Below, one piece after another: positions 26,798 to 36,716 of a DNA stretch of 64,000 bases. How positions within the stretch are numbered: position 1 is the first letter of the stretch; each line of letters opens with the position of its first letter. The stretch spans positions 1 to 64,000 of the forward strand of contig NZ_JDFF01000013.1 of NCBI RefSeq assembly GCF_000565015.1, given 5' to 3'. The stretch comes from Porphyromonas catoniae ATCC 51270. GTDB taxonomy: Bacteria; Bacteroidota; Bacteroidia; Bacteroidales; Porphyromonadaceae. The position numbers and the translations under genes are program-made. A model generated the notes under the pieces. The model was not told where the DNA came from and searched no databases. It worked only from the letters and a program-made list of their open reading frames with translations.

Positions 26798-27925
26798 ATG
26801 GCAGTTGAAATAAGACAGATCACGGAGAAGTCCGATATGAGGAAGTTCGTAAAGTTCAACCTCCGCCTCTATCGTGGCAACCCATATCATGTGCCTGGAC
26901 TAGTGGAAGACGAGCTACTGACACTAGACCCAGCACGAAACCCCGCCTTTAAGTTCTGCGAAGCCGCTTACTTCCTTGCCTACAAGGATGGACGTATCGT
27001 AGGGCGTATCGCTGGCATCATAAACCATCGAGCCAATGAGACGTGGAATCAGAATAATGCTCGCTTCGGCTTCGTGGACTTCATCAACGATAATGAGGTC
27101 GTAGATGCTCTCTTTAGTGCCGTCATCGATTGGGCGAAGAAACGGGGTAAGGAAATGCTTCAGGGGCCTATGGGCTTCACAGACCTCGACCACGCAGGGA
27201 TGCTCATTGAGGGCTTTGACCAGCTCGGCACGATGGCCACAATCTACAACTACGCCTACTACCCCAAGCAAATGGAGCGTATGGGCTTCATCAAGGATCA
27301 GGACTGGCAGGAGTACAAGATCTTCGTGCCTGATGAGATGCCAGAGAAGCATCGTCGCATCGCAGAGATTGTCCGCAAGAAGTACGGGCTAAAGACTCTA
27401 AAGTTCCGTTCTCAGCAGGAGATTCTCCCCTATGCCCATCGTATCTTCGATACCCTCAACCAGGCTTACTCCGTACTCTATGGAGTCTCCGAGCTCTCTC
27501 GTGAACAGATTGATTACTACGTACGCATGTATATCCCCATGCTACGCTACGACTATGTCACTGTAATCGTGCGTGAGGAGGATGATAAGGTGGTAGGCTT
27601 TGGCATCACACTGCCTAACCTTAGTCGTGCCCTCCAGAAGGCAAAGGGACGCCTCTTCCCCTTCGGTTGGGCGCACCTCCTACGTGCATTGAAAATGAAA
27701 AACCCTGTCGTAGACCTCTATCTCATCGGCGTTATCCCTGAATACCAGAACAAAGGTGTCAATGCCCTGCTCTTCGATGACCTCATCCCTATCTTCCACA
27801 AGAACGGGATACGCTACGCCGAGAGCAACCCCGAGCTAGAGACCAACGCCGCTGTACAAATGCAGTGGAACTATTTCGAGCGCAAGCACCATAAGACCCG
27901 TCGTGCTTGGATCAAAGAAATCTAA
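26798..27925 (+). CDS. GNAT-like acyltransferase, unknown substrate (375 aa)
   Basis: Conserved Bacteroidetes protein with a C-terminal GNAT fold: VTVIVREEDDKVVGFGITLP (core strands, about residues 250-270) and LIGVIPEYQNKGVNALLFDDL, an acetyl-CoA-binding motif A with QNKGV. The N-terminal half also looks like a divergent GNAT copy (AYFLAYKDGRIVGRIAGIINH). No signal peptide. ATG at 26798 is preferred over ATG at 26783, which sits directly on a hairpin. It heads a tight unit with panD (3 nt gap) and ffh (6 nt gap). Confidence 0.75.
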   Translation: MAVEIRQITEKSDMRKFVKFNLRLYRGNPYHVPGLVEDELLTLDPARNPAFKFCEAAYFLAYKDGRIVGRIAGIINHRANETWNQNNARFGFVDFINDNEVVDALFSAVIDWAKKRGKEMLQGPMGFTDLDHAGMLIEGFDQLGTMATIYNYAYYPKQMERMGFIKDQDWQEYKIFVPDEMPEKHRRIAEIVRKKYGLKTLKFRSQQEILPYAHRIFDTLNQAYSVLYGVSELSREQIDYYVRMYIPMLRYDYVTVIVREEDDKVVGFGITLPNLSRALQKAKGRLFPFGWAHLLRALKMKNPVVDLYLIGVIPEYQNKGVNALLFDDLIPIFHKNGIRYAESNPELETNAAVQMQWNYFERKHHKTRRAWIKEI

Positions 27926-27928
27926 ACG

Positions 27929-28282
27929 ATGCTCATCGAACTACTCAAATCAAAAATTCATCGAGTTACTGTCACCGAGGCCAATCTCTCCTATGTAGGG
28001 AGCATAACCTTAGACCAAGACCTCATAGAGGCTGCAAACATTCTCCCTGGGGAGAAAGTGCAAATCGTAAATAACAACAATGGGGCACGCCTTGAGACCT
28101 ACGTCATCGCAGGGGAGCGAGGCTCAGGTGTGGTGTGCCTCAATGGTGCAGCAGCACGCCTCGTGCAGCCTGGCGACATCGTAATCATCATGGCCTACGC
28201 CTGGATGTCTCAAGAGGAAGCTCAGAACTTCAAGCCCGCTGTCGTCTTCCCCGATACGGAAACAAACAGACTTATCCCATAG
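27929..28282 (+). CDS. panD: Aspartate 1-decarboxylase (117 aa)
   Basis: Makes beta-alanine from aspartate for pantothenate and coenzyme A. It is a pyruvoyl enzyme that cleaves itself; the site Y22-V23-G24-S25 is intact, with Ser25 becoming the pyruvoyl group. K9, R54 and Tyr58 equivalents (KSKIHR, RLETYVI) are present, as is [19 protein letters not shown]. Length is typical. The other pan genes are not in the window. Confidence 0.97.
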   Translation: MLIELLKSKIHRVTVTEANLSYVGSITLDQDLIEAANILPGEKVQIVNNNNGARLETYVIAGERGSGVVCLNGAAARLVQPGDIVIIMAYAWMSQEEAQNFKPAVVFPDTETNRLIP

Positions 28283-28288
28283 CAATAT

Positions 28289-29632
28289 ATGTTTGAGAAC
28301 CTTAGTGAACGCCTTGAGCGGTCCTTTAAAATCCTAAAGGGCGAAGGCAAGATCACCGAGCTAAACGTCGCCGAAACCCTCAAGGATGTACGCCGTGCAC
28401 TCCTCGAGGCAGACGTGAACTACAACGTAGCAAAGAAATTTACCGAAGAGGTCAAGGAGAAAGCCCTAGGACAAAACGTACTTACCGCTGTGCGCCCAGG
28501 CGAACTGATGGTAAAGATCGTCCACGATGAGCTGGCTCAGCTCATGGGGAGCAAGGCCACCGAAATCAACCTCAAAGGGACACCTGCCATCATCCTGATG
28601 TCGGGGCTCCAAGGCTCTGGGAAAACCACCTTCTCGGGGAAGCTCGCTCATCTGCTCAAGACAAAGCAAAGCAAGAAGCCTCTACTCGTCGCCTGTGACG
28701 TCTATCGTCCCGCAGCTATCGAGCAGCTGCGAGTCTTGGCAGAGCAGATTGCTGTGCCTGTGTACTTTGACCTCGAGAGTAAGGATCCCGTAAGCATCGC
28801 TCGACGAGGCGTGGCTGAAGCAATGGCACAGGGTTGTGACGTTGTAATCATCGATACCGCAGGTCGACTGGCCATTGACGAAGAGATGATGCGCGAGATA
28901 CAAGCCGTGAAGGAGGCTATCCGACCAAGTGAAACGCTCTTCGTCGTAGACTCTATGACAGGGCAAGATGCAGTCAATACGGCGAAGGAGTTCAACGACC
29001 GCTTGGACTTCGATGGAGTCGTACTCACAAAGCTCGATGGAGATACACGTGGCGGTGCAGCACTATCTATCCGCACGGTCGTAGATAAGCCAATCAAGTT
29101 TGTTGGGATGGGCGAGAAGATGGATGCATTGGACGTCTTCCACCCCGAGCGTATGGCAGATCGTATCCTCGGCATGGGAGATATTGTCTCGCTTGTGGAG
29201 CGTGCTCAGCAGCTCTATGACGAGCGAGAAGCACGCCGTCTCGAGGAGCGCATAGCGAAGGATCAGTTCGACTTCAACGATTTCCTTACACAGATCCATC
29301 AAATCAAAAAGATGGGGAACATCAAGGAACTGGCAGCAATGATCCCCGGCGTAGGCAAGGCCCTCAAGGATATTGACATCAATGACGATGCATTCAAGAG
29401 CATCGAAGCAATCATCTACTCGATGACACCCGAGGAGCGAGCAAAGCCACACATCCTCGATGGACATCGCCGCAAGCGTATAGCACTCGGGAGTGGTACA
29501 ACGGTGCAGGACGTCAATAAGCTCCTGACGCAGTTCACCCAGACCCGCAAGATGATGAAAACGCTCCAGGGCTTCAAGGGTGGCAAGATGCCTAAGATGC
29601 CCTCTATGCCTATGGGTAAGCCTCGCTTCTAG
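28289..29632 (+). CDS. ffh: Signal recognition particle protein Ffh (447 aa)
   Basis: GTPase of the signal recognition particle that targets membrane proteins to FtsY. N domain (1-85), G domain with G1 GLQGSGKTTFSGKLA (about 108), DTAGR, TKLDGDTRGGAAL, and a Met-rich M domain (about 300-447) containing IPGVGKALKDID and the RNA-binding MTPEERAKPHILDGHRRKRIALGSGT. The tail is Met/Lys/Pro-rich. Length is standard. It ends the GNAT-panD-ffh unit. Confidence 0.97.
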   Translation: MFENLSERLERSFKILKGEGKITELNVAETLKDVRRALLEADVNYNVAKKFTEEVKEKALGQNVLTAVRPGELMVKIVHDELAQLMGSKATEINLKGTPAIILMSGLQGSGKTTFSGKLAHLLKTKQSKKPLLVACDVYRPAAIEQLRVLAEQIAVPVYFDLESKDPVSIARRGVAEAMAQGCDVVIIDTAGRLAIDEEMMREIQAVKEAIRPSETLFVVDSMTGQDAVNTAKEFNDRLDFDGVVLTKLDGDTRGGAALSIRTVVDKPIKFVGMGEKMDALDVFHPERMADRILGMGDIVSLVERAQQLYDEREARRLEERIAKDQFDFNDFLTQIHQIKKMGNIKELAAMIPGVGKALKDIDINDDAFKSIEAIIYSMTPEERAKPHILDGHRRKRIALGSGTTVQDVNKLLTQFTQTRKMMKTLQGFKGGKMPKMPSMPMGKPRF

Positions 29633-29690
29633 CTAGTCCTCAGTACTAAGGCTTGCCTCCTTGGATAGGAGAGCAACGTATTCTTATGGC

Positions 29691-29730
29691 AGAGACACTA
29701 AGGAGCTTGGCTTCTCAGTGTCTCTACCTT
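29691..29730 (+). terminator. Terminator after ffh
   Basis: A stem of about 16 bp with one mismatch (agagacact... with ...agtgtctct, 29691-29725), followed by accttttat. Confidence 0.75.
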
Positions 29731-29806
29731 TTATCGTCCCTAGACTACTCTTTTCCCATAGGGTTTTCTTAGCCTTTGTTTCCTTTCTTGATACGAAGGT
29801 TTTCTG

Positions 29807-29838
29807 TTTGCCTAAGTGGGGTAATTGCACTACTTTTG
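29807..29838 (+). promoter_or_regulatory. Complete Bacteroidetes promoter of tig
   Basis: TTTG (29807-29810), a 20-nt spacer, then TACTTTTG (29831-29838): both elements of the sigma-ABfr consensus at ideal spacing. Confidence 0.8.
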
Positions 29839-29919
29839 TAGTCAATTTGTTAAGGGGGTTACCTCAAGGTAAGTCCTCACTCCAGCAAAGTATAGTATAC
29901 ATTAAATAATATAAGACGA

Positions 29920-31290
29920 ATGGCTGTATCGATTAAGCAGACCTCAGACGTAGCAGCAGTGATCACGGTCACCCTAGCACCAGCTGACTACCTACCCCAA
30001 GTAGAAAAAGAAATCAAGAACTACCAGAAGCGTGCAAACATCCCCGGCTTCCGCAAAGGGCATGCACCGCTGGGATTAATCAAGAAGCAGGTCGGCACAT
30101 CGGTGAAGGTAGAGGAGATTAACCGAGCTGTAGTCAACGCACTCTTCAGCTATATTGACGAAGAGAAGCTCGACATCCTCGGTAGCCCTATCCCCGTAGA
30201 GAATGAGAAGGAGTATGACTTCGCTACCGAAGAGAACTTCGAGTTTTCCTATGACGTTGCCCTCGCCCCCAAGCTGGAGATCAAGCTAACTAAGCGAGAT
30301 AAGCTCGCTTACTACCGCATTGCTGCTACCAAGCAGATGGAGGACGAACAGATCCAACGCATGCTCGAGAGCGCAGGCAAGCAGGTAGACGTCGAGAGTG
30401 TAGAAGATAATGACGTAGTCTACGGCCGCATGCTCCAGCTCGAGAATGGAGAAGTCAAGGAAGGCGGCATCGAAGCTGAGAAGGCATTGATTCTCCCCCG
30501 CTACGCAAAGAACGAAGCCGAGAAGGCTAAGCTCATCGGTGCGAAGGTTGGTGATACGCTCACCATCGAACCATTTGCGCTCTACGAAGGTGACGTAGCC
30601 AACATCGCTACCCTACTTAGCATCGAGAAGGAAGCTGTCCCCGCACTCGATGGCGTCAGCTTCTCCTACCAGATCCACAAGATCTCTCGCCACGTACCAG
30701 CCGAGATGAACGAAGAGTTCTTCGCACAGGCCTTCGGAGAGGCTAGTGATATTCGCACCGAGGAAGCTCTGCGTGCCAACATCCGTGAGAGCTTCGCTGA
30801 GCAGTTCGCTACCGAGAGCGACTATAAGTTCACACGTGATCTCCGTGCTCTTCTGCTGAAGAAGGCTGGGAAAGTAGCCTACGACGAAGCCCTGCTCAAG
30901 CGTATCTTCATCGCTCGCAACAAGGACGTCAAGGAAGACGAACTCGACCGTGACCTTCCCAAGATCCTCGATGATATCACCTTCGACCGCATTAAGGCAC
31001 AGATGCTCGAAGCTGCTGGTGTGAAGATCGAAGAAGAGGACGTGAAGAAGTTTGCCCTCGTGGTTGCCAAGAACCAGTTCGCTATGTACGGCATGACGAG
31101 CGTGCCCGATGACGTGCTGGCAGGCTACGCTGAGAACATGCTCAAGGACAACCGCACGAAGGAGAACCTCATCGACCGAGTAGCCGACTCCAAGCTCGCT
31201 GCCATCGCCAAGGAAAAAGTAGCAGTCGAAGAGAAGGAAGTCAGCCCAGAGGAGTTCAATGCTCTGATGAGCGAAGGCGCAGCAGCCTAG
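29920..31290 (+). CDS. tig: Trigger factor (456 aa)
   Basis: Ribosome-bound chaperone. The ribosome-docking signature appears as IPGFRKGHAP (about residue 44), a small variation on GFRxGKxP. The Bacteroidetes type is divergent: the middle peptidyl-prolyl isomerase domain (about 150-235) is weakly recognisable and the arms form a long, highly charged helical C-terminal region rich in Glu and Lys. The gene has its own strong promoter and terminator. Confidence 0.92.
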   Translation: MAVSIKQTSDVAAVITVTLAPADYLPQVEKEIKNYQKRANIPGFRKGHAPLGLIKKQVGTSVKVEEINRAVVNALFSYIDEEKLDILGSPIPVENEKEYDFATEENFEFSYDVALAPKLEIKLTKRDKLAYYRIAATKQMEDEQIQRMLESAGKQVDVESVEDNDVVYGRMLQLENGEVKEGGIEAEKALILPRYAKNEAEKAKLIGAKVGDTLTIEPFALYEGDVANIATLLSIEKEAVPALDGVSFSYQIHKISRHVPAEMNEEFFAQAFGEASDIRTEEALRANIRESFAEQFATESDYKFTRDLRALLLKKAGKVAYDEALLKRIFIARNKDVKEDELDRDLPKILDDITFDRIKAQMLEAAGVKIEEEDVKKFALVVAKNQFAMYGMTSVPDDVLAGYAENMLKDNRTKENLIDRVADSKLAAIAKEKVAVEEKEVSPEEFNALMSEGAAA

Positions 31291-31305
31291 TTCATCCCCC
31301 ACTTC

Positions 31306-31353
31306 CGATGGTCTCTCTTCAGGGTCACAGCCTTGTAGGGAGACTGTCGTTTT
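31306..31353 (+). terminator. Terminator of tig
   Basis: A 12-bp stem with three wobble pairs (31306-31317 with 31338-31349), followed by tttt. Confidence 0.75.
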
Positions 31354-31515
31354 ATAAGCGATCTTTTCTTTCGGATAGGGAGGCTTGGGATCAAGCCCAA
31401 GTGACTCAAGTGAGGGTGCTAACTTGGCAAACTAAGCAAGCCTGAAGCAAGGCTAATAAACAATCCTTGCAACTAGCTATAATAAAGCGTGTTAGACTAA
31501 CCTCAATTAGGTGCT

Positions 31516-31605
31516 AAAATTAGGTATATAGGGTGCAACAGCACCGTATATTGGGTGCAAACGCACCGTATATTGGGTGCGAGTGCACCCTATATACCTA
31601 ATTTT
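31516..31605. repeat. 22-bp GGGTGC array with inverted ends (array 6)
   Basis: Three units start at 31531, 31553 and 31575 (gggtgc-nnn-gcacc plus spacer gtatatt). The whole is enclosed by a perfect 21-bp inverted repeat (31516-31536 and 31585-31605) whose outer part, attaggtatata, resembles the units of array 1. It lies 57 nt before the ABC-F start, within its leader. Nothing else is seen in 31354-31515. Confidence 0.88.
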
Positions 31606-31640
31606 CTTCTCCTCCTTTCTCCCCTTTCGAAAGCCTTTAA

Positions 31641-33281
<1,641 letters not shown>

Positions 33282-33301
33282 CAGCTCCCCCTTCAATAAA
33301 G

Positions 33302-33342
33302 AAGCCTAGACGAAGCTCCGCAGAGCACCGTCTAGGCTTTTT
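33302..33342 (+). terminator. Terminator of the ABC-F gene
   Basis: An 11-bp stem (33302-33312 with 33329-33339), followed by the T-run ttttt. Confidence 0.88.
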
Positions 33343-33470
33343 GCATTATTCATAGAGCAAATACGATAAGTAATGGATAAAGTAGCCCTCTTGCTAGGTC
33401 ACAACCCCAAGGCTTGACCTTGTCTCTGTGAGGAAAACTCCCCTAAAGAAATACAAAGGGAAACCCCACA

Positions 33471-33600
33471 GAGGTATCCTCGTAATCACCCTAAGGGTAT
33501 CCCCGTAACCTCTCTAGAGGTACCGGGGATAACTCTAGAGAGGTACCGAGGGCACCTATTGAAGGGCTGTAAACGTAGGGTATCAAGGGCATCTAAAGCA
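33471..33600. repeat. 23-bp array, GGTATCCCCGTAACCTC core (array 7)
   Basis: Units start at 33471, 33494, 33517, 33540, 33563 and 33586, all 23 bp apart; the last two are more diverged, and a weak unit may precede at 33448. Unit 2 is nearly the same as unit 2 of the array at 36595, so the two are one family. Units 3-4 read in the opposite sense to 1-2 (ggtaccgggg against ccccgta). Confidence 0.85.
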
Positions 33601-33686
33601 CCTATTCTTATCAAGAGCCAAAGGCAAAGGACACGAAACAGGAGAAACGCACACGAAACCAGATCAATACCTATCAGAGGAGACTT

Positions 33687-33696
33687 CCCCCCCCCC
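33687..33696 (+). repeat. C10 homopolymer tract
   Basis: Ten consecutive C residues, 87 nt upstream of the -7 element of the rhomboid operon. The rest of 33601-33782 shows nothing. Confidence 0.9.
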
Positions 33697-33782
33697 GATG
33701 AACATACGAAGTAAAACACCCGAGCCAAACAGAGCCTCCCCACACCAAGGTATGGCACAAAACCCAAGAGCCATAGAATGGT

Positions 33783-33790
33783 TATCTTTG
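33783..33790 (+). promoter_or_regulatory. -7 element of the rhomboid unit
   Basis: TATCTTTG, 75 nt before the first rhomboid start. Confidence 0.55.
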
Positions 33791-33865
33791 TATTAGTCGT
33801 GAGAGAAAGTAAGCCTCACTGCAACGTATTAAGCGAAAAAGAAAGAAGAGAAAAGATAAGACAAG

Positions 33866-34570
33866 ATGATGCAACAACCCTCCTCAGCTTGGTCTCGTTG
33901 GGCTCCGCCCGCTGTGCGTAACCTCATCGTCATTAACTTCATCATCTGGATTGCCTCTATGGTGCTGCTGCGCCGAGGGATTGACGTCAATGATTTACTG
34001 GGTTTGCATTACTTCTCTGCCCCGAAGTTTAGCTTCGTCCAGTTCTTTACCTATATGTTCCTGCACAGCACCAGCTCCATAGAGCATGTCTTCTCAAACA
34101 TGTTTGCTCTCTGGATCTTTGGTTCTACCATCGAGCAGGTATGGGGGGCGAAGCGTTTCCTACTCTTCTATATCGTGTCGGGGCTTAGTGCAGCACTGAT
34201 GCAAGAGTTGAGCTGGATGTACGAGTTGGGTGACCTCAGCGGCTACGAACTCATACGCACGGAAGCTGGACTTTATTCAACGAAGGACTTCCTTAATCTC
34301 TTGGTTACAGTTGGGGCTTCGGGATCGGTGTTCGGCATCTTGCTTGCCTTCGGGATGCTCTTCCCCAATGCCTATGTCTTCGTGGGCTTCTTTATCCCGA
34401 TGAAAGCGAAGTACTTTGTCTTCCTCTACGGAGCACTTGAGCTCTACCTCGGGGTACACAACACGGGCGGTGGTGTAGCACACTTTGCCCACCTCGGAGG
34501 GATGATTGGCGGGCTCATCCTCATCCTATTATGGCGTAAGAAAGGTGAGATCTCCCAGCAGAACTATTAG
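33866..34570 (+). CDS. Rhomboid intramembrane serine protease (234 aa)
   Basis: Cleaves membrane-spanning substrates within the bilayer. Six membrane helices are expected. The catalytic Ser lies in GASGSVFG (about residue 152) and the His in AHFAHLGGM (about 212). EHVFSNMFALW supplies the HxxxN structural motif of helix 2. The loop between helices 3 and 4 is long (ELSWMYELGDLSGYEL...). It is the first of two adjacent rhomboids followed by an EEP-family gene, a grouping common in Bacteroidetes. Substrates unknown. Confidence 0.93.
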   Translation: MMQQPSSAWSRWAPPAVRNLIVINFIIWIASMVLLRRGIDVNDLLGLHYFSAPKFSFVQFFTYMFLHSTSSIEHVFSNMFALWIFGSTIEQVWGAKRFLLFYIVSGLSAALMQELSWMYELGDLSGYELIRTEAGLYSTKDFLNLLVTVGASGSVFGILLAFGMLFPNAYVFVGFFIPMKAKYFVFLYGALELYLGVHNTGGGVAHFAHLGGMIGGLILILLWRKKGEISQQNY

Positions 34571-35417
34571 CCGTTACCTCCCCTTCCTCAGGGCAGATGC
34601 GCCTATGATCTATTGGATCATAGCCGTACAGGTCGTTGTGTACCTAGCCCTCAGCCTCATTGACCTCGTCTGTACACTCGTCTCCCCCCTTCGCTGGTGG
34701 CATGTGGGGAGCTTCCTCTCTTTCCGCCCCGAGTTGAGCTACCTAGCCTCTCATCCATGGAGCCTCGTAACCTATATTCTTCCCCACGATAGCCTCCTGC
34801 ACCTGATTGGGAACATGCTCCTGCTCTGGGTGCTACAGCGTCCTGTAGAGCCACGACTAAACCCTCGTCGCACCATCGTGCTCTATCTATATGGAGCAGT
34901 AGCAGGAGCCCTAGGCTATCTCGCAGGGTATTACGTCGGGGGATCACTAGGTCTTTTTATCCTACTCCCCCTAGAGCTGATGGGTGCATCATCGGCCATC
35001 CTCACTCTACTCACTGCGACTCTTATACTACGCTATCGGGGACGAGCCCACGGCACGGCATCCTCTACTCAAGATAAGTCCCTTTGGATAGCTCTGGGGC
35101 TGATCCTGCTGTGGGGACTACTCAGCTACCGTAATATCGGGGGACACCTGGCTCATGCAGGAGGGATAGCCTGCGGGGTACTCTTCGCTCTACTTCTGGG
35201 GCGAGGCATCGACATGACTGCCCCCCTAGTGCGCCTCATACAACGAGCCTCAAACAACAGATCTACACCCCCAACCTCGTCTGAGCCTCCTCTCCCTCTT
35301 TCCCCCGAGGAGGAGGCAATCCTCAAGAAGCTTCGCCACTCTGGCTATGGTAGCCTAACCGAGGTAGAGCGAGCAAAGCTACGCCTCATTGGGGAGCGAA
35401 TAGCACATCAATCCTAG
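34506..35417 (+). CDS. Rhomboid family serine protease, second copy (303 aa)
   Basis: Six helices with LLHLIGNMLLLWV (HxxxN), catalytic Ser in MGASSAIL (about residue 160) and His in GGHLAHAGGIA (about 221). A cytoplasmic tail of about 60 residues follows, Pro/Ser-rich then charged. The exact start is unsure: ATG 34506 overlaps the first rhomboid by 65 nt, GTG 34545 by 26 nt, and ATG 34605 avoids overlap but removes RYLPFLRADAPM, which resembles the N-terminal segment of homologues. The EEP gene follows after 3 nt. Confidence 0.88.
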   Translation: MAGSSSSYYGVRKVRSPSRTISRYLPFLRADAPMIYWIIAVQVVVYLALSLIDLVCTLVSPLRWWHVGSFLSFRPELSYLASHPWSLVTYILPHDSLLHLIGNMLLLWVLQRPVEPRLNPRRTIVLYLYGAVAGALGYLAGYYVGGSLGLFILLPLELMGASSAILTLLTATLILRYRGRAHGTASSTQDKSLWIALGLILLWGLLSYRNIGGHLAHAGGIACGVLFALLLGRGIDMTAPLVRLIQRASNNRSTPPTSSEPPLPLSPEEEAILKKLRHSGYGSLTEVERAKLRLIGERIAHQS

Positions 35418-35420
35418 CCA

Positions 35421-36572
35421 ATGAAGAAGAGCCAAACACAAAGTTCGTTCCTTAAGATCAGCTCACGCATTATCAAGGTCACGCTCGTGACCCTGACGGT
35501 GATACAATGCTCTCTCTTCCTCCTAGGAGCTTACTCAGGCTACATTCCACCCATCAAGTGGATTATCCCAGCTTTTCTGGGGCTGTTCTTCCCTATCCTA
35601 CTGATCCTCCAGCTCATCATTACCCTAGTATGGATGCTGGTAAGGGAATGGCGCTGGCTACTCTCGGTCCTTGCCGTTTGGCTCATAGCCCTACCTCAGC
35701 TGCTTATTTACTTCCCCATCAACCGAGCAGACAAACTGCTCGCAGCAGAAGAGAGCACTACGATACGGGTACTCTCATACAACGTCTGCGCCTTCGGCTT
35801 CAAGCCCCATTCAGCTACCCAGCCCAATGCCGTCCTGCAATACATCAAAAGCAGTGGAGCTGACCTCGTATGTCTTCAGGAGGCTATGCTCAATCAGAAT
35901 CCCTTCGCTGGGGTTGTCACCAAGACACTCCAAAGCTATCTAAACAAGGACTATCCCTTCATCCGTGTCATCCGTGTCAATCGAGGTGGTAGTACCCTTG
36001 CCATTCTCTCCAAGCACCCAATTATGCGCATAGAGGAGATCCCCATCTCCTCATGGGTCAACGGAGCTATCGCAGCCAAGGTGCTCATCGGGGGCAAGGA
36101 AACTCTCCTCATCAATGCCCACTTAGAGTCCTTCCATCTCAAGCGTGTCGATGGGGAGCAATACCTGCACCTAGCCAAGCAAGGCGAGGCAGTACGGCTA
36201 CAAGATGCCCTCAGAGCCAAGCTTAGCCCTACGATTAAGGCACATAACGTGCAAGCAAATGTCCTAAGTGAATACATCCGTGCCAATAGCTCGGAGGGAC
36301 GCGTGATTGTCTGTGGAGACTTCAACGACACCCCGCTCTCCTACGTCCATAGGAAGGTCTCTGAGGGGATGGAGGATGCCTTCGTAGAGCGCGGGAATGG
36401 CTTTGGGTTCACCTTCCATACACGTCCTTTTGTCGTACGCATTGATCACATCATCTATGGCAAGGCCTTCCGTGCCGTGAGCTGTGAGGTAGACAAGCGA
36501 GCGACCGAGTCAGATCATTACCCCATCGAGGCTGTACTCACTCTAAGAGATACCGAGCAAGCCGGTGAATAG
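35421..36572 (+). CDS. Membrane-anchored endonuclease/exonuclease/phosphatase family protein (383 aa)
   Basis: Three N-terminal hydrophobic helices (about residues 15-110) anchor an EEP-fold catalytic domain. Its motifs are intact: LSYNVCAFG, LVCLQEAML (metal-binding Glu), INAHLESF, VIVCGDFNDTP, and the catalytic RIDHIIYG ... SDHYPIEAVL. Members cleave phosphodiesters in nucleic acids, inositol phosphates or sphingolipids; with a membrane anchor a lipid or extracellular substrate is plausible, but the sequence does not decide. It ends the rhomboid unit. Confidence 0.9.
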   Translation: MKKSQTQSSFLKISSRIIKVTLVTLTVIQCSLFLLGAYSGYIPPIKWIIPAFLGLFFPILLILQLIITLVWMLVREWRWLLSVLAVWLIALPQLLIYFPINRADKLLAAEESTTIRVLSYNVCAFGFKPHSATQPNAVLQYIKSSGADLVCLQEAMLNQNPFAGVVTKTLQSYLNKDYPFIRVIRVNRGGSTLAILSKHPIMRIEEIPISSWVNGAIAAKVLIGGKETLLINAHLESFHLKRVDGEQYLHLAKQGEAVRLQDALRAKLSPTIKAHNVQANVLSEYIRANSSEGRVIVCGDFNDTPLSYVHRKVSEGMEDAFVERGNGFGFTFHTRPFVVRIDHIIYGKAFRAVSCEVDKRATESDHYPIEAVLTLRDTEQAGE

Positions 36573-36594
36573 AGAGACGAAAGGCAGGATGATG

Positions 36595-36709
36595 GGTATC
36601 CCCACAACCTTCCAAGAGGTATCCCCGTAAACTCCTCAAGGTTTCCCTCGGTACCTCTGAGTAGTTTCCCTCAGTACTTCATGAAGGTCATCCAAGTACA
36701 TTAAAAATA
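36595..36709. repeat. 23-bp array, GGTATCCCCGTAAACTC core (array 8)
   Basis: Five units at 36595, 36618, 36641, 36664 and 36687. It fills the 144-nt gap and stops 7 nt before the DUF7033 start codon, so any promoter or ribosome-binding site of that gene must be inside or right beside the array. Confidence 0.85.
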
Positions 36710-36716
36710 GCAGACG

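Noticed and set aside
29661-29909. 82-codon plus-strand frame between ffh and tig
   Set aside because: It crosses the ffh terminator and the complete tig promoter.
30613-31302. 229-codon minus-strand frame opposite tig
   Set aside because: It is the antisense shadow of a clear trigger factor gene, with composition set by the opposite strand.
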